Shown here one piece after another: positions 1-10,429 of a stretch of 64,000 nt of DNA. Origin of the DNA: Pseudoips prasinana (taxonomy: Eukaryota > Arthropoda > Insecta > Lepidoptera > Nolidae); assembly GCA_951640165.1 (NCBI GenBank), contig OX621255.1:31408001-31472000 (forward strand), read 5' to 3'. The translations under genes were made by a program, and so were the position numbers. The notes under the pieces were generated by a model. It worked only from the letters and a program-made list of their open reading frames with translations, was not told where the DNA came from and ran no database searches. Within the stretch, counting starts at the first letter, position 1. Each line of letters starts with the position of its first letter.

Positions 1-193
1 AAGCTTGTACTATGGGTACCAGGCGATGATATACATGCTTATATAGATAGATAATACTTATATACATAGAACACATCCATGACTCAGAAACAAATATTCG
101 TGCTCATCACACAAATATTTACACTTACCGGGATTCGAACCCAGGACCACCAGCTTCGTAGGCAGGAGCACTACCAACTAGGCTAGGCTAGGT
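1..193 (-). mobile_element. tRNA-derived SINE, family A, copy 1
   Basis: Read on the minus strand this is the head and body of a tRNA-headed SINE. A B-box-like motif (GGTTCGAATCC) lies near 130-140 and an A-box-like stretch (TAGCCTAGTTGGTAGTGC) near 165-185. The (ATT)n tail lies outside the window, so the copy is cut by the window edge. Near-identical copies occur at 1151, 40827, 43930, 49768, 51961 and 63728. The tRNA origin rests on the boxes; the parental tRNA is not determined. Confidence 0.75.
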
Positions 194-1053
194 TTTATCA
201 TATATTACAGGCCCCATTCGCAAAAGACTTCCCTAATAAATAAATTCTACCATTATTAATGTTACACTTTGTATAAAGACAATTCATAAAAAAATCCTTC
301 TTCAATTGTTACTTAAATCCCATATAACCCTTTAAGTCTTAAAAGCACTCGTATATTGCGTATTTATAGCTTTACATTCATATTTAACAATGTTACATCA
401 CACATAATAGTAGCTTAACCTCACAACGCTAATCCACTCACTTAATACATAACACATCACAAACAAAGTCTGCGAAACTGGAGGTCGTTTCCATTGGCTT
501 AGACGATACGTCATGATATCAATAAAAATAGTAATAGCCTTATTTCAGGAGGACGGTATTACCCCATGAGTTCCGGAAGGAATATTAGCCCGCTGTTTTA
601 AGAATAAATAAACACAATGACCATCAAGAAGCGTCGTTCAGATTAAGATTCTTTTAAAGACAGCCCCCATATAAATAAGTAAATTCCTGAATCACTGGGT
701 ATTTTATAAACAAGCAATTCACAGACATAAAGTGCACCTAGACGCAGACCCAGTTGTACTGCGGGATGTTTGACCAATCCAGGACGAGATGATCGGCCAA
801 TAATAAAATCGTCTCCTGCGTGAGCTTCACACACGGATTTTCTCTTTTTGGTACTTTTGCTATCTTGTAACCTACAATAAAAGTCTTTTTTATATATAAA
901 AATAAATCTTCATCGAAACCACCAAGCCGATTACAACCTACCCAATAATCAATTGAGAAGAGGAGGACGCTGCCTTCACTCCTGAATTTAGGAGCATCAA
1001 TTATAAACACATAAATAGTTTTATACTGCTGTATATATTTAGTTATTTTTTAA
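194..1053. other. A+T-rich stretch without recognised gene
   Basis: Only short open frames occur here and none shows a recognisable motif. No RNA gene, clear repeat or splice-bounded exon was seen. Confidence 0.4.
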
Positions 1054-1468
1054 AGACAACGTCCGCACTAGGTCTTTTAATCCCTGTGTCGCGGGATACT
1101 TTACAAACATATAATAGACGGACACAAATTACATCCAAACTCAGAACAACTAATAATAATATAATAATATCTAGGGACAATGTCACACAGATCATTCTAG
1201 CCCCAAACTAAGCAAAGCTTGTACTATGGGTACCAGGCGACGATATACATACTTATATAGATAGATAAATACTAATATACATAGAAAACATCCATGACTC
1301 AGAAACAAATATTCATGCTCATCACACAAATATTTCGAAGGCGGGAGCTCTACTAACTAGGCTACGGTGACCGTCATGGGGCACACAAATAGTTGCCCGG
1401 CGCGGAACTCGAACCCGTGACTCGAAGCGGCGAGGCAACTGTCTTAGCCACTGCGCCACACGTGTAGT
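1054..1468 (-). mobile_element. tRNA-derived SINE, family B, split by a family A SINE
   Basis: The two ends match the uninterrupted family B copies at 20252-20455 and 38055-38275. The tail half is at 1054-1150. The head half is at 1377-1468, with a B-box-like GGGTTCGAGTTCC and an A-box-like GTGGCGCAGTGGCTAAGAC. About 225 bp of family A SINE sits between them, so family A inserted later. Confidence 0.75.
1151..1376 (-). mobile_element. SINE family A, copy 2 (B box deleted), nested
   Basis: It carries the family A (ATT)n tail and body but lacks the central segment with the B box: the body joins directly to the A-box side at about 1330-1335. It lies inside a family B SINE. Without a B box it should not be a working RNA polymerase III template. 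Confidence 0.75.
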
Positions 1469-1489
1469 CTATCAGATCAGTATATAAAA

Positions 1490-1860
1490 TCAGAATATTA
1501 TCAACCCATCTCATCTTGTGGGGGGCGTAGAAGTCGACCCGACGGAATATCTACCAGTGCCTCTAGCACGAGTTCCTGCAGTTTACTTACTCGATCACAC
1601 GTACAGTTTTGTCCCATACATTGAGCACCATTGTTTTAGTTCTTAATAGTTTCCGCGAGAGGCGCTGGTGCTCAATGTATGGGAGAAACTGTACGTGTGA
1701 TCGAGTAAGTAAACTGCAGGAACTCGTGTAGAGGCTCAGAGGACGGGCAGCAGCTTCATTTTGAGCACTATAACCATCTTACTGCGTTTGCCAACCCGTC
1801 TGCCACGAGTGGCAATTACGGCGTATCCCCCCAAGATTTTGTCCAGCAGTGCAACTGTAA
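1490..1860 (+). mobile_element. Short RTE-derived non-autonomous element
   Basis: The left part resembles the 5' end of the RTE LINE at 13573-13740 (a CCCATCTCATC.TGTGGGGGGCGTA block, then the AACCCGTCTGCCA.GAGTGGC block). The right end has the TTGTCCAGCAGTG motif of the RTE 3' end. It therefore looks like an RTE 5'-to-3' deletion derivative moved in trans. Related copies are at 36185 and 38455. A foldback element is inserted at 1561-1733. Confidence 0.6.
1561..1733. repeat. Foldback element with about 68-bp arms
   Basis: Arms 1561-1630 and 1666-1733 are almost perfect reverse complements (one indel and about two mismatches) around a 35-nt spacer. The outer ends read CTCTA and TAGAG. It interrupts the RTE-derived element, which is otherwise continuous with its relatives. 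It resembles a foldback MITE; no coding sequence is present. Confidence 0.75.
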
Positions 1861-2249
1861 AGATGAAGGAAATACTACCTCTTATTGGTAGTGAGTTAAA
1901 AAATAGATGAAATATTTAAGTTTAAACATAAAGCGTGGATTACTGTGCGATACAGTGCCTCAGCTGCATAATGGATTGTGGTTAGACTGTAATCCGTGAA
2001 AACCTGCTCTGAATACCCAAGTTTCGCCTCAATTAGAACAATGGATTTAATCCGTCAGCGGCTGCAAGCGCTTGATAGATTAATCTTTTTAGACTTTGTA
2101 GTGCTGCAGCGCTGGATTAAGATTGTCTTATATAATTTATAAAATTGAATAAGCAAATTATAACTATGAAAGTGGTGTTCAATTGTTATGTATTTGTTTA
2201 TTGAGATGTCTGTTTTAATTACAATATAACAGGTTTTAACTTGTAAGTA
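1861..2249. other. Unassigned A+T-rich stretch
   Basis: No open frame with a recognisable motif and no clear repeat relationship within the window were seen. Confidence 0.35.
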
Positions 2250-2550
2250 TATGATTGCCTCCTAGCCGAATTTTGGTCACGGCGGCCAATCTTAAAGAGA
2301 TTAGCCATAAGTGTTTGCGCAAACACAAGAGCACTTACTATTCCATCACTCACATACTTAGCTTTACGTGCTCTCCGAGGCACGGGGGTATAATACCGCC
2401 AAGTCCCAGACTTCGGGCTGATGCTGAAAAATTTTCTTTTTTACAGAAAAGTCCCAAAATCACTTTTGGCCCGACCTGGCATTTAAACCCAGGACCTCGT
2501 TTTCTACGAGTGAACATGCTATCGCTAGACCAACGAGTAAATACGTATAT
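2250..2550 (-). mobile_element. tRNA-derived SINE, family D
   Basis: The plus-strand text runs from the body end (CTCCTAGCCGAATTTTGG) to a tRNA-like head at the right: the complement of a B box near 2486-2500 (TTTAAACCCAGGACCTC) and of an A box near 2525-2545 (CGCTAGACCAACGAG). The element is therefore in minus orientation. Relatives are at 9071, 24905, 45340, 49505 and 60290. Open frames across it are incidental. Confidence 0.7.
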
Positions 2551-2829
2551 AAGTATATACGGTATGTATGGTCGCATGTCTGTCTGTTTGTTTTTACGAG
2601 ACAATTTAATGAGTGCTCTACGTAAGCTCAACAAATGGATGTGCGATTGACTTTTGGATGATAAAACTGTTCTGGATCTCACCATAGTCCGAATGCACTC
2701 TTGTGCAATACACTGGAGTTCAACATCACGCTGGTGTGACGAACGAAAGTGCGACAGTAATTCGTCAGAGTGGCAGTGTGACTCACGATTAGTCGAATTA
2801 ACCATTGACCTCTTCTTGAATGAATCAAC

Positions 2830-3190
2830 GACAGAACCTTTCCATTTTTGACGGAATTGCAGTTCTAAAATGGCCTAATTCGCCCGCAAAAATGTGCACA
2901 TGCAAGAAGGTATAACTCGTCGAGTGCTCGAAGGAGACTCGACGAGTTAGCAGCCCTTGAGAATGGTCCGTGGAGGACTGAATCACGTGTTGGGTATCGT
3001 GCTTGCGCATGTAATTTGCTTTTTTATATTGTCCTTCTTGCATGTGCACATTTTTGCGGGCGGGAGGGCGGTGCAAATTGCATCCCGGCATGATTAAACT
3101 GACAATTAGCGGAATTAACACTAATTTATTGATTTTGTATTTTGATTGTTATGGATTTCCCAAAGTAACGCCTGATTCCATTACTTGTCA
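2830..3190. repeat. MITE-like family E with internal inverted repeat
   Basis: A 30-bp perfect inverted repeat (2881-2910 against 3032-3061, core GCAAAAATGTGCACATGC) encloses a second palindrome around TAACTCGTCGAG. The right flank (GACAATTAGCGGAATTAACACT, then a block reading GGCGTTACTTTG on the other strand) recurs in fragments at 27945, 32020, 34240, 37240 and 62995. It has no coding capacity. Confidence 0.65.
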
Positions 3191-3194
3191 TAAG

Positions 3195-3520
3195 ATTTAC
3201 ATAATCATCATCATCATATCAACCGAAAAACGCAAACTGTAGGACAAAGGCCTTCACAATTGCCCGTCTTTCACTACCATCCGCATCTAGCCGCATGTAG
3301 GGGACCTGCCCACACTGTGTCTTCCACTTCGTGGTCGCCACTAGATAACCTTTATTCCCCAGCGGCCGTCGGTCGCCGAACTATGTCCCTGCCCACTGCC
3401 ACTTCAGTTTAGCAATCCTTCTGGCTATGTCGCTCTATTTGATCTCAATATTTGTAATTCGATCTCGAAGGGAGACTCCGAGAATAGCCCACTCCATTAC
3501 TCTTCGGGTAATCCTGAGTA
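3195..3520 (-). pseudogene. RTE LINE 3'-end fragment
   Basis: It begins with ATCATCATCATATCA, the complement of an RTE (TGATGA)-type tail, and continues with a sequence related to the antisense of the RTE pol C-terminus (CTGCCCACTGCCACTTCAGTT, as at 42750-42910). It is a 5'-truncated, diverged copy with no open frame left. Confidence 0.55.
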
Positions 3521-4129
3521 GCCTTCTAAAGCCCATTCATAGTGAGTGACAATATTATGTAAGTCATCACAGCAACACACACTGGTCGAAGACTTTTAAC
3601 TTGAGACAATTCGGTATTTGTGACGAGAATACATATGATTATGAAAACAAATACTATATTTTCATAGCGCACCAGCTTGATATCGGGCTGCAGTGTTTCG
3701 CACAAACGTGCATTCGATACTATCGTGAGCCGCAGAATAATATCATCGCAAAAAAGTTGCATCCATTTATTGTCGAGCTCACGTTCTGCACTTCAATTTA
3801 ATTGACATACTTTGACTAAGAAATATATTTATAAACTAGAAACGAACCGTAATAATACAATAGTTTGCTTCAGAAAAGTGTCGTTGCAATAAAGTGTATT
3901 CTGCGCTCAATGTTACCCCCTGTAGGGGGTAGTGCGGTGAATGCGCAAGACGTCTGAGCCAGCGTGTATTAGCAGCCGTTGTAATAACAGAATACCGTCA
4001 GCTACCTACACATCGAATAAGGATACAAAGAGAGCTGAAGCATTCTTATTTGAACTTCGCCTTTTTGCGTTTCAAGCTCTTTGAGCTTTGATGTTATTTG
4101 TTGTGTTTATGCGTGAAACTTAGCAGTTT

Positions 4130-4705
4130 TGTTGAGCGACTTCGAATAACTTTGTGCTCTGTGTGTTCGAGATAGTCGAAAGTATATCTGTACGCATCTG
4201 CAGAGATTCTACCCGATTAAAAATACCTCTACAGAGAAGCACACTTGCCGTCAGAAATAGCCATGGCGCGACAGTTAGAATATTTAATAAGATCCCTAAA
4301 GACATAAGAATACTGCCACGAAAACAATTTAAAACAAAATTAGGTATATGGCTGCAAACTAAATGCTTCTACAATATGAAAGAAATGACATATATGATAT
4401 AAGATTATAAATCAAATAGTAAATTATTAATTTATGTTGAATAAGTGAATTTATAATATTTTGAATTCTTGACATTTAATATTCATAATAATTATAGTTA
4501 TATGTTTAAACAATAGAGAATTATTATCCATGCTGTATTATGATTTAATTGTGATGTTTATTAGGATATATTTTAAATTTGTAAAGCCTAAATATTTGCA
4601 TGCCGTTAAATAGGCAAATCATGCTGAACTTTGTATTAAGATGTACCATCCTGTAACCATGTTTTATCGCAAATAAATGATCTTATTTTATCTTATCTCT
4701 TATCT
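4130..4705 (+). pseudogene. LINE ORF2 C-terminus and 3'UTR fragment
   Basis: The frame at 4154-4402 reads like the extreme C-terminus of a Jockey/CR1-type LINE polyprotein (LQRSTLAVRNSH, FNKIPKDIRILP, FKTKLGIWLQ), followed by an A+T-rich 3'UTR with AATAAATG and a TCTTATC-rich end near 4675-4705. Everything upstream is missing, so this is a standard 5'-truncated insertion. The clade is uncertain. Confidence 0.6.
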
Positions 4706-5282
4706 TATCTGTTTCAGGTAATTAATGTTTCTATTCGAATTATAACTAATTCGGCTTAATGACTGCTCATTAGTTATATTAATATATTTGACATTGTAAC
4801 GCATACCTTTTACGTTATATTGGTTGTATAAAAATATCTGTCTTATAGTTCTGTGGGCTTTGTCAGTGACTGACGTGCAGATGGTACCCCCTCTGCGATT
4901 CAGGCCGGTTACTGATGGGGGCGTGCGTGTAAGGATCCGTTTTTGGAGACGATTTGTGCAGCTGTCCCTCTATGTTAATTTTCGAATGCGCGGCCGCTTA
5001 GCCGGTTGATGTATACAGGTACACAGTCATCGTTTCATAATACAAAGAATACCTTTAGACAATTAACACACTCCATCAGATTCCATACAAGGCATAATTT
5101 GTACTATGGCAATCAGATAACTGATAAACATTCTTATACAGAGTTACTTATAAAACACCAACAAGCTAGACTAGACTAGATAGCTAACACCGTAAGCAAC
5201 AACTTTTGTTCTTCAACTTTTGATAAATTGTTAGATTTTAGTTGTGTACAAGAATAAGTATTAATCAATTTCATCGTAAAAA

Positions 5283-5430
5283 TTAGGTAAAAATATCCCT
5301 GCGAGGGCGCGGGGAAGGGGATACAGCGCTAGCACCTTTCAACTTGACCCATTTCTCTAGCCGCCAATCGTCGGTTTTGATGTTGCGCGGGTGCAGGTTC
5401 TTGAGTACCAGATCTTTCGTCGCCGCCGCG
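5283..5430 (-). CDS. Candidate host exon, minus strand, ending in a stop
   Basis: A CpG-rich island in A+T-rich DNA encodes, on the minus strand, 48 residues and a TAA (5283-5285). The reading starts after a splice-acceptor-like ACACAG at 5431-5436. The peptide begins AAATKDLVLKNLHP and continues with the acidic/aromatic stretch TDDWRLEKWVKLKG, then a proline/arginine-rich end. It does not look like any transposon protein in the window. I do not recognise the family. A donor-like AAAG/GTGCTA inside could end the exon earlier. It is called on base composition, an open frame and a splice-like border only. Confidence 0.4.
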
Positions 5431-5439
5431 CTGTGTTTA

Positions 5440-6019
5440 CGTCCGCGAGTATTTAAAGCGAAATAACGCTATTTAAAAACGAAAATCCTTTATATCCCTT
5501 TTCCCAAGGGAATTACGGTACGGTATTACTATTTGAAAGATTAAATATCATTCTTTTACAGTTTCAGCAAAATATCCTGCCATGTTTATGCAGACATTGA
5601 ATGAGTTCCCTAATTCCAATACAGCATCAGGGACCTCATAATGAAGAGTGATTTAGTTTTAAAACTGTTGGCAATGTGCTAGTGCCCGCTTACCATTAGG
5701 TGAGCATATTTTTCTTTGCAACAAAGTTTTAAATACAATTCCTCACAATTAGAGTAAAAAACTATACCTTGTCATATTTTTGAAGTCAGTTCTGGTGCCA
5801 CTATTTAATTATAGTTTATTGTATGAGTAATGAAGGGAACATTACCCTACATAATACGGGTATATAATCTCATGATCAGGTCATAGGACCACTATGAGCT
5901 TTATGTGAAGTACTTAAAGTCTAATTTAATTTAAACTGAGCTTTTAAGACAAACAACTGTATGAGGATCTATTAGCAAACTAAACTTAAACACTACATTA
6001 ACTGTTTCAACACAATTAA
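5440..6019. other. Unassigned A+T-rich stretch
   Basis: No gene or clear repeat was recognised. The piece near 5685-5710 (CCCGCTTACCATTAGGTGAGC) resembles a common interspersed motif but is too short to classify. Confidence 0.35.
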
Positions 6020-6160
6020 TGTACAGACGCGAGCACATCCTACCCCAACCTGTAAAATTTTCCCAATAGAAAGTGAACCTTATGCTTATGTGATGAAGTT
6101 GAATCTCTATAAAAAAAATTTACAGATTGGGGTAGCTGGATGTGCTGGCGTCTGTACTTA
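6020..6160. repeat. MITE family T, copy 1
   Basis: Terminal inverted repeats of roughly 35-40 bp: the left end reads GTACAGACGCGAGCACATC and the right end is its near complement (GATGTGCTGGCGTCTGTAC). The short centre has TTATGCTTATGTGATGAAGTT, shared with copies at 17612 and 51036. No coding capacity. Confidence 0.75.
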
Positions 6161-6246
6161 TGACATGATCATAATATTAATACGTGAAGCAAAAATGTTG
6201 TACCCCTTTGTGCGAAAAATGCGCAGACAGAGGAGTAAGATATTTT

Positions 6247-6283
6247 CAACAGTTTAAGTTCATAATATGAACTTAAACTGTTG
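6247..6283. repeat. Perfect 17-bp hairpin
   Basis: Arms 6247-6263 and 6267-6283 are perfect complements around an AAT loop. It is not part of a recognised MITE. Confidence 0.8.
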
Positions 6284-6664
6284 CGTCCATATTATGGAGA
6301 AGTGCAGAAAGCTAATATTTTTAAATAATAGGCATTAGAAGTGTATTATTTTATTAAAAACACATTTCACACACTACTATGTTAAAGATATTTATTTTTC
6401 TCAAAAGATTACAGTAATCGCTTACAGAGAAAAATACACTTAAATACTAAATATATACAATTAGCGTATCTAGTTGTACCCTACAGTTTGAAAAATTATT
6501 AAAAGCGTATCAGTACAATGACATTCCATGTTACGCTTAAACAGTCCAGTTGGTGCAGGAACAATACAAGTTTATTAAGGCCTATGGCTTAGTGATGTGT
6601 CGCAGTTAAAATGTAGTGTCGAACTTTATGTCAATTTATATACAATTTGATATGGCGATGTAAA

Positions 6665-6704
6665 GAAGTAATACTTATATATACATATATATAAGTATTA
6701 CTTC
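6665..6704. repeat. A+T-rich palindrome
   Basis: GAAGTAATACTTATATA is followed by its complement ending at 6704, and the right arm is partly repeated up to 6728. It is probably a (TA)n-associated palindrome. Confidence 0.7.
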
Positions 6705-6769
6705 TTATATATACTTATATAAGTATGGTACAGTAGTACCTTTTAGGGAATTTGTTGTGTACACCCGCA

Positions 6770-6925
6770 ACTATCCCATCTCTGTAACTCCTCTATTCTT
6801 TCACTACCTAGGTTGCCTGGAAGAGATCACACCTTGTGATAAGGCCGCCATTTGTACTGTATTAATTTGTATATGTTGTCAGTTTGTTGTTTCTTTAGGT
6901 GTACAATAAAGAGTTTTATGCTTTT
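6770..6925 (+). repeat. LINE 3'UTR-type repeat with conserved stem-loop, copy 1
   Basis: It holds GTTGCCTGGAAGAGATCAC and a 5-bp stem (6826-6830 with 6836-6840, loop 6831-6835), then AAGGCCGCC and an AATAAAG signal near 6905. The same arrangement occurs at 16780, 18490 and 50180 with compensating stem changes. It looks like the 3' end of a LINE family. No coding part remains here. Confidence 0.65.
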
Positions 6926-7066
6926 GACAAACTGAGAAGAGCTGATAAACTGAGTGTCAAATCTGAAAACAGATTAATATTATTTGTCTTTTTACAGATA
7001 TACTAGACTTTAGTCTATACCTAGTCTTTGAAAATAGAACCGTCGAATTTCTAACAAGTGCTATTT

Positions 7067-7442
7067 CTAGTCCTACTAATATTATAAACGCGAAAGTTTG
7101 TAAGAATGGATGGATGGATGTTTGTTACTCTTTCACGTAAAAACTACTGAATGGATTTTAATGAAATTTTGCAATAATATAGCTTATACATCAGACTAAC
7201 ACATAGGCTACGATTTATAAAGATATTGTGCAAAATATGACGATAAGTTTTCAGTAAGTAGGAAAAAATCTACCATTAGCGAGCTATTCCGGCGTGCACT
7301 GCGAAAACCGCTAGAGGTACACATTCTACTAATCTCATAAATGCGAAAGTTTGTGAGTAAAGATGTATGTATGTTTGTTACTCTTTTACGCCAAAATTAC
7401 TTTAACGCGGATGAAACCGCAGGGCGCAGCTTGTATAATATA
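7067..7442 (+). mobile_element. Helitron-like repeats, two partial copies in series
   Basis: Two starts of the form TCCTACTAATATTATAAA.GCGAAAG and TTCTACTAAT..ATAAATGCGAAAG (7070 and 7327) are followed by the family block ACTGAATGGATTTTAATGAA. The second copy ends ..AAACCGCAGGGCGCAGCTTG near 7432. Related copies in the window end CGCGGGGCACAGCTAGT, which has the CTAG 3' terminus of Helitrons. It is non-coding; the Helitron assignment is inferred from the termini. Confidence 0.5.
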
Positions 7443-8189
7443 TGTAATTATCCGAAATAGAAAACAAACGGCTTTCGCTACACCTTCAAATAGCAGCAGT
7501 AAACTGAACTGAATAAGTTATAAGATCATCGCTCGCTCCAAGAAAAGTATTTAGGTTTTCGGTTGGGCGATGAACTTTGTCGGAAGTCTCATTTTACTTA
7601 TTCGAAGTTACATGTTAGGTCGAAACTTTCTTCGCTTACCGGGATTCTAAAGAGAGCTCCAGGATGTATTCCTCAAGTAGTACGAATGGCTATACAAACT
7701 GTAACATAAATAGTGTACGAAACGTAAGTCACTTATTTACCTCTGAAATTGAACACGAGTCTAACATCAAAATGAAAAAATAGGTACACAAGAAATAATA
7801 CTACATATTGATTTGTGTTTAAAAATGAATTCATGACACATTTCGTATAAAACATGTACTTAGAAAAAAAATCTTATTTAACAGTTTTTCTTTTATTTGT
7901 TCAGTTTCATGAGTAGAATTCGCTTCTTGAATTTTCTCGACGACTACTTTATTTACAAATTTTGTTTTTTGGCGGTAGTTTGTTCTACTACAGATATTGA
8001 GGTCCTGGGTTGAAATCCCGCATCGGAAAAAAATGTGATACTTTTTATACCTGACCACGATCTCACCACTCACTCTCTAAGCGATGGTAAGTGAAGATGT
8101 GGTCTAAGGTGAACCGCGCGTACCCATAAGATGCCTGTTCACTTTTATACTGGCATTTTTCTATTTAAATTTTCAGTAGTTACAAGCCT
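7443..8189. other. Unassigned stretch with a possible SINE head
   Basis: No gene recognised. Near 7990-8030 there is a B-box-like GGGTTGAAATCCCG and the text reads like a worn tRNA-headed SINE body up to about 8150, but without a clean full-length relative in the window. Confidence 0.35.
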
Positions 8190-8400
8190 GGAGTCTGGAA
8201 ACCAGCAGTGATACACCCCGATGCCTTGGAGAACACGTAAAGCTGTTTGTTCTGTACGTGACCTCTTACCAGTCATTTCAGTTATCTATTATCAGATCTG
8301 AGATTGCGGGAAGAGAAACTCTCTACTTGGGTGTACTTGTGCCCTTTAACATGTCCCGCGCAGATGGCCAGTCTCCGTAGCAGGTCGACATAGACGAACT
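8190..8400 (+). mobile_element. SINE family D, 3' part
   Basis: It contains the family D body in sense orientation (ACACGTAAAGCTGT, GTGACCTCTTACCAGTC, CGCGCAGATGGCCAGTC), without the tRNA head. Diverged and truncated. Confidence 0.5.
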
Positions 8401-8766
8401 TTATCGAAGAACATTATTAAGTGAACTACACAAGTAATTAATTAATTTCGTCAAACCTAAATCTGTCAGTGGTCTCAATTTAATATACAAAGGAATAAGT
8501 TTGATGATTTGACTAATTTTCTGTTAGTCAAATTTTTCTATTCAAAGTAACTTCATTAGATTCACCGCGGGTTGGTTACATCTTTACAATATTTTCCCTA
8601 TAAAAGACATTAGTATTCCGAAGGGTGGTATTCAATAGAATTAGGCGAATTCGTTTAAGAAGCCTCCAGTTTCGTTATCTGGCGAATAAGGCAAGATATT
8701 GTAAAAAAGATGAGTTATTTTATATTCTCTTTTCAGCTTTTCCTTGTCTCTGGCTATTGTTATTGG
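8401..8766. other. Unassigned stretch
   Basis: A short open frame (from 8625) has no recognisable domain. Nothing else seen. Confidence 0.35.
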
Positions 8767-8950
8767 GAAATCACACTAATATTATAAAGCTGAAAGTTTG
8801 TGAGTGTGTAATTTTGTTACTTCTTCACGTCTAAACGGCTGGAACGATTTTATTAAAATTTGGTATGGAGTTAGCTGACACCCTAGATTAACACATAGGC
8901 TATAATTTATAAAGTTTAACGCGGGTAAAACCGCGGGGCACAGCTAGTTT
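8767..8950 (+). mobile_element. Helitron-like repeat
   Basis: Starts near ATCACACTAATATTATAAAG and ends ACCGCGGGGCACAGCTAGT (CTAG terminus). Internal blocks shared with 26899 and 47615 include AGTTAGCTGACACCCTAG and ACACATAGGCTATAATTTAT. About 180 bp and non-coding. Confidence 0.55.
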
Positions 8951-9070
8951 AAAATAAGTTTCATTGTTGATCAGGTAAACATGGTATTGATATTTTTATA
9001 GGGCAACGTACCAGAACATAAAAAGAAACTGTAAGTCAGTCACTGCGATGTATACAGCTTCTAATAATAA

Positions 9071-9400
9071 TAATGTACTCCTGGCCGCATTTCAGCCATA
9101 GCGGCCATTCTCTATGGATGCTAGCCATCTGCGCGGGATAAATATAGTGCACAAGTATTTGCGCAAACACAGGAGGACCTTCTCGTCCATCACTCTCATG
9201 ACCTGAGAAGACGACTAGCGTCACTTCCCGAAAGAGGTCAGGTACAGTACCGACAGCTTTACGTGCTCTCCGAGGTATGTTATACCGTCAGATTTCGGGA
9301 AAATACTGAGAAGTTTTCTTTGCAAAAAAATCCCAAAATCACTTTTTGGTGCAACCCAGGATTTGAAGGCTCATTAGCTATGGTGAAACACGCTACCGCT
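9071..9400 (-). mobile_element. SINE family D
   Basis: Family D body in minus orientation (GGCCGCATTTCAGCCATAGC, GCGCAAACACAGGAGGAC, TTTACGTGCTCTCCGAGG). The tRNA-like head at the right end (about 9350-9400) is worn. Confidence 0.6.
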
Positions 9401-9505
9401 AATATTGTTATGGCGGCGTGTATTCTGTAATGCCAGGTCTAGTTCCCAGTCGGGTTGCCTAGCGCTTAGTTCTATTTATAGTTCAGGCACTGCCTTTTTA
9501 CACAT

Positions 9506-9546
9506 ACGGAAGAACATTAGCAATAACTGCTTATGTTCTTCCGTAT
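9506..9546. repeat. 13-bp inverted repeat before LINE 5' junction
   Basis: TACGGAAGAACAT at 9506 pairs with ATGTTCTTCCGTA ending near 9546 around a 15-nt spacer. It lies immediately before a T-run that abuts the truncated 5' end of the LINE ORF1. Confidence 0.75.
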
Positions 9547-9549
9547 TTT

Positions 9550-9957
9550 TTTTTTTTTAGTTCAATTGACATCAAGCGCTGCCATAGGATGGGCCGAAAC
9601 ACTGCATCTGAGAAGCCGCGACCTATCCTCTTCAAAATAAATGATGTGGTGCTACGGGACCAGTTGTGGTTCGGGAAGACTAAACTCAAGGGCTCAGGTA
9701 CCACAATGTCAGAGTTTTTAACGGCGACGCGTCATAGGATTTTCTGTTACGCGAGGCAGAAAATTGGTGTGGCTTCGTGTTTCACCAAAAATGGGGATAT
9801 TTACGTTGTTGGCGGTGATGAGAAGCGCCGTCGTATCCAGTCTATATCGGATGTAGATAATATCGCTCAGGAAGACACATCTGCATCAAAACCTGCGCCA
9901 GTTGCCCCAGCAAAGGTCGTGTCGAAAACTAAGCGGTTAGCGGCTGCTAAAAAGTAA
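9550..9957 (+). pseudogene. LINE ORF1 C-terminal fragment
   Basis: The frame is open from the T-run and has an internal ATG at 9589. It reads like the C-terminal nucleic-acid-binding part of a LINE ORF1 protein: a CHRMG motif, RPILFKI, WFGKTKLKGSG and EFLTATRHRIFCYAR, then a lysine/alanine-rich end. ORF1 proteins of this type bind element RNA and chaperone it in the retrotransposition particle. Upstream domains (coiled coil or zinc fingers) are absent, consistent with 5' truncation at about 9547. The stop at 9955-9957 is followed by a long spacer before ORF2. Confidence 0.7.
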
Positions 9958-10429
9958 CAGCTTTTTCCACCTTGCTCATACATTTTTCTTGTTTATTTGT
10001 CTTCTGCATTTTGTACCGTCCATTAAATTCACACAATATAATAACAATTCGATCAGTGTAGGTTAGTCAACATTTTATTATTTTCCAAGTGACATAAGGG
10101 ACGTAAGTGTCAAAACACTTGTCAAACGACAGTTGCGTTCCATAGTTCTTAATTACAATTGTTAACACGGGATTTGTTTCTACTAACCCCGTGAAATTTA
10201 TACTGAACATTATAGTTTTTAATTAGGGAAATTTTGTTTGAAGTATCTACTAATGCATTTTATAGTTATTATTTTTTTGTGTGATTCATGTGTTTCGCTT
10301 CTGTGTTTTTTTATTTTATTTTACTTTGCGATTATGTAAAAGTGGCCGGTGGGTGAACCAAAATTGATACTTAGTATTTTTGTTTTTTAATATTTTATAA
10401 TATATTATTATATTGTATAGTGCTCATGT

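Noticed and set aside
120..190. tRNA gene
   Set aside because: A- and B-box motifs belong to a repeated SINE head followed by a SINE body and (ATT)n tail; the sequence does not close a full cloverleaf. The same reasoning applies to the other tRNA-like heads.
2255..2851. Frames on both strands over 130-150 codons
   Set aside because: They cover a family D SINE in minus orientation and its flank; no protein motif.
4824..5009. 61-codon frame with a GTAAGG donor-like site and CAG before VPPLRFRPV
   Set aside because: No convincing pyrimidine tract, no homologue recognised and no neighbouring exon on the plus strand; too weak to list as an exon.
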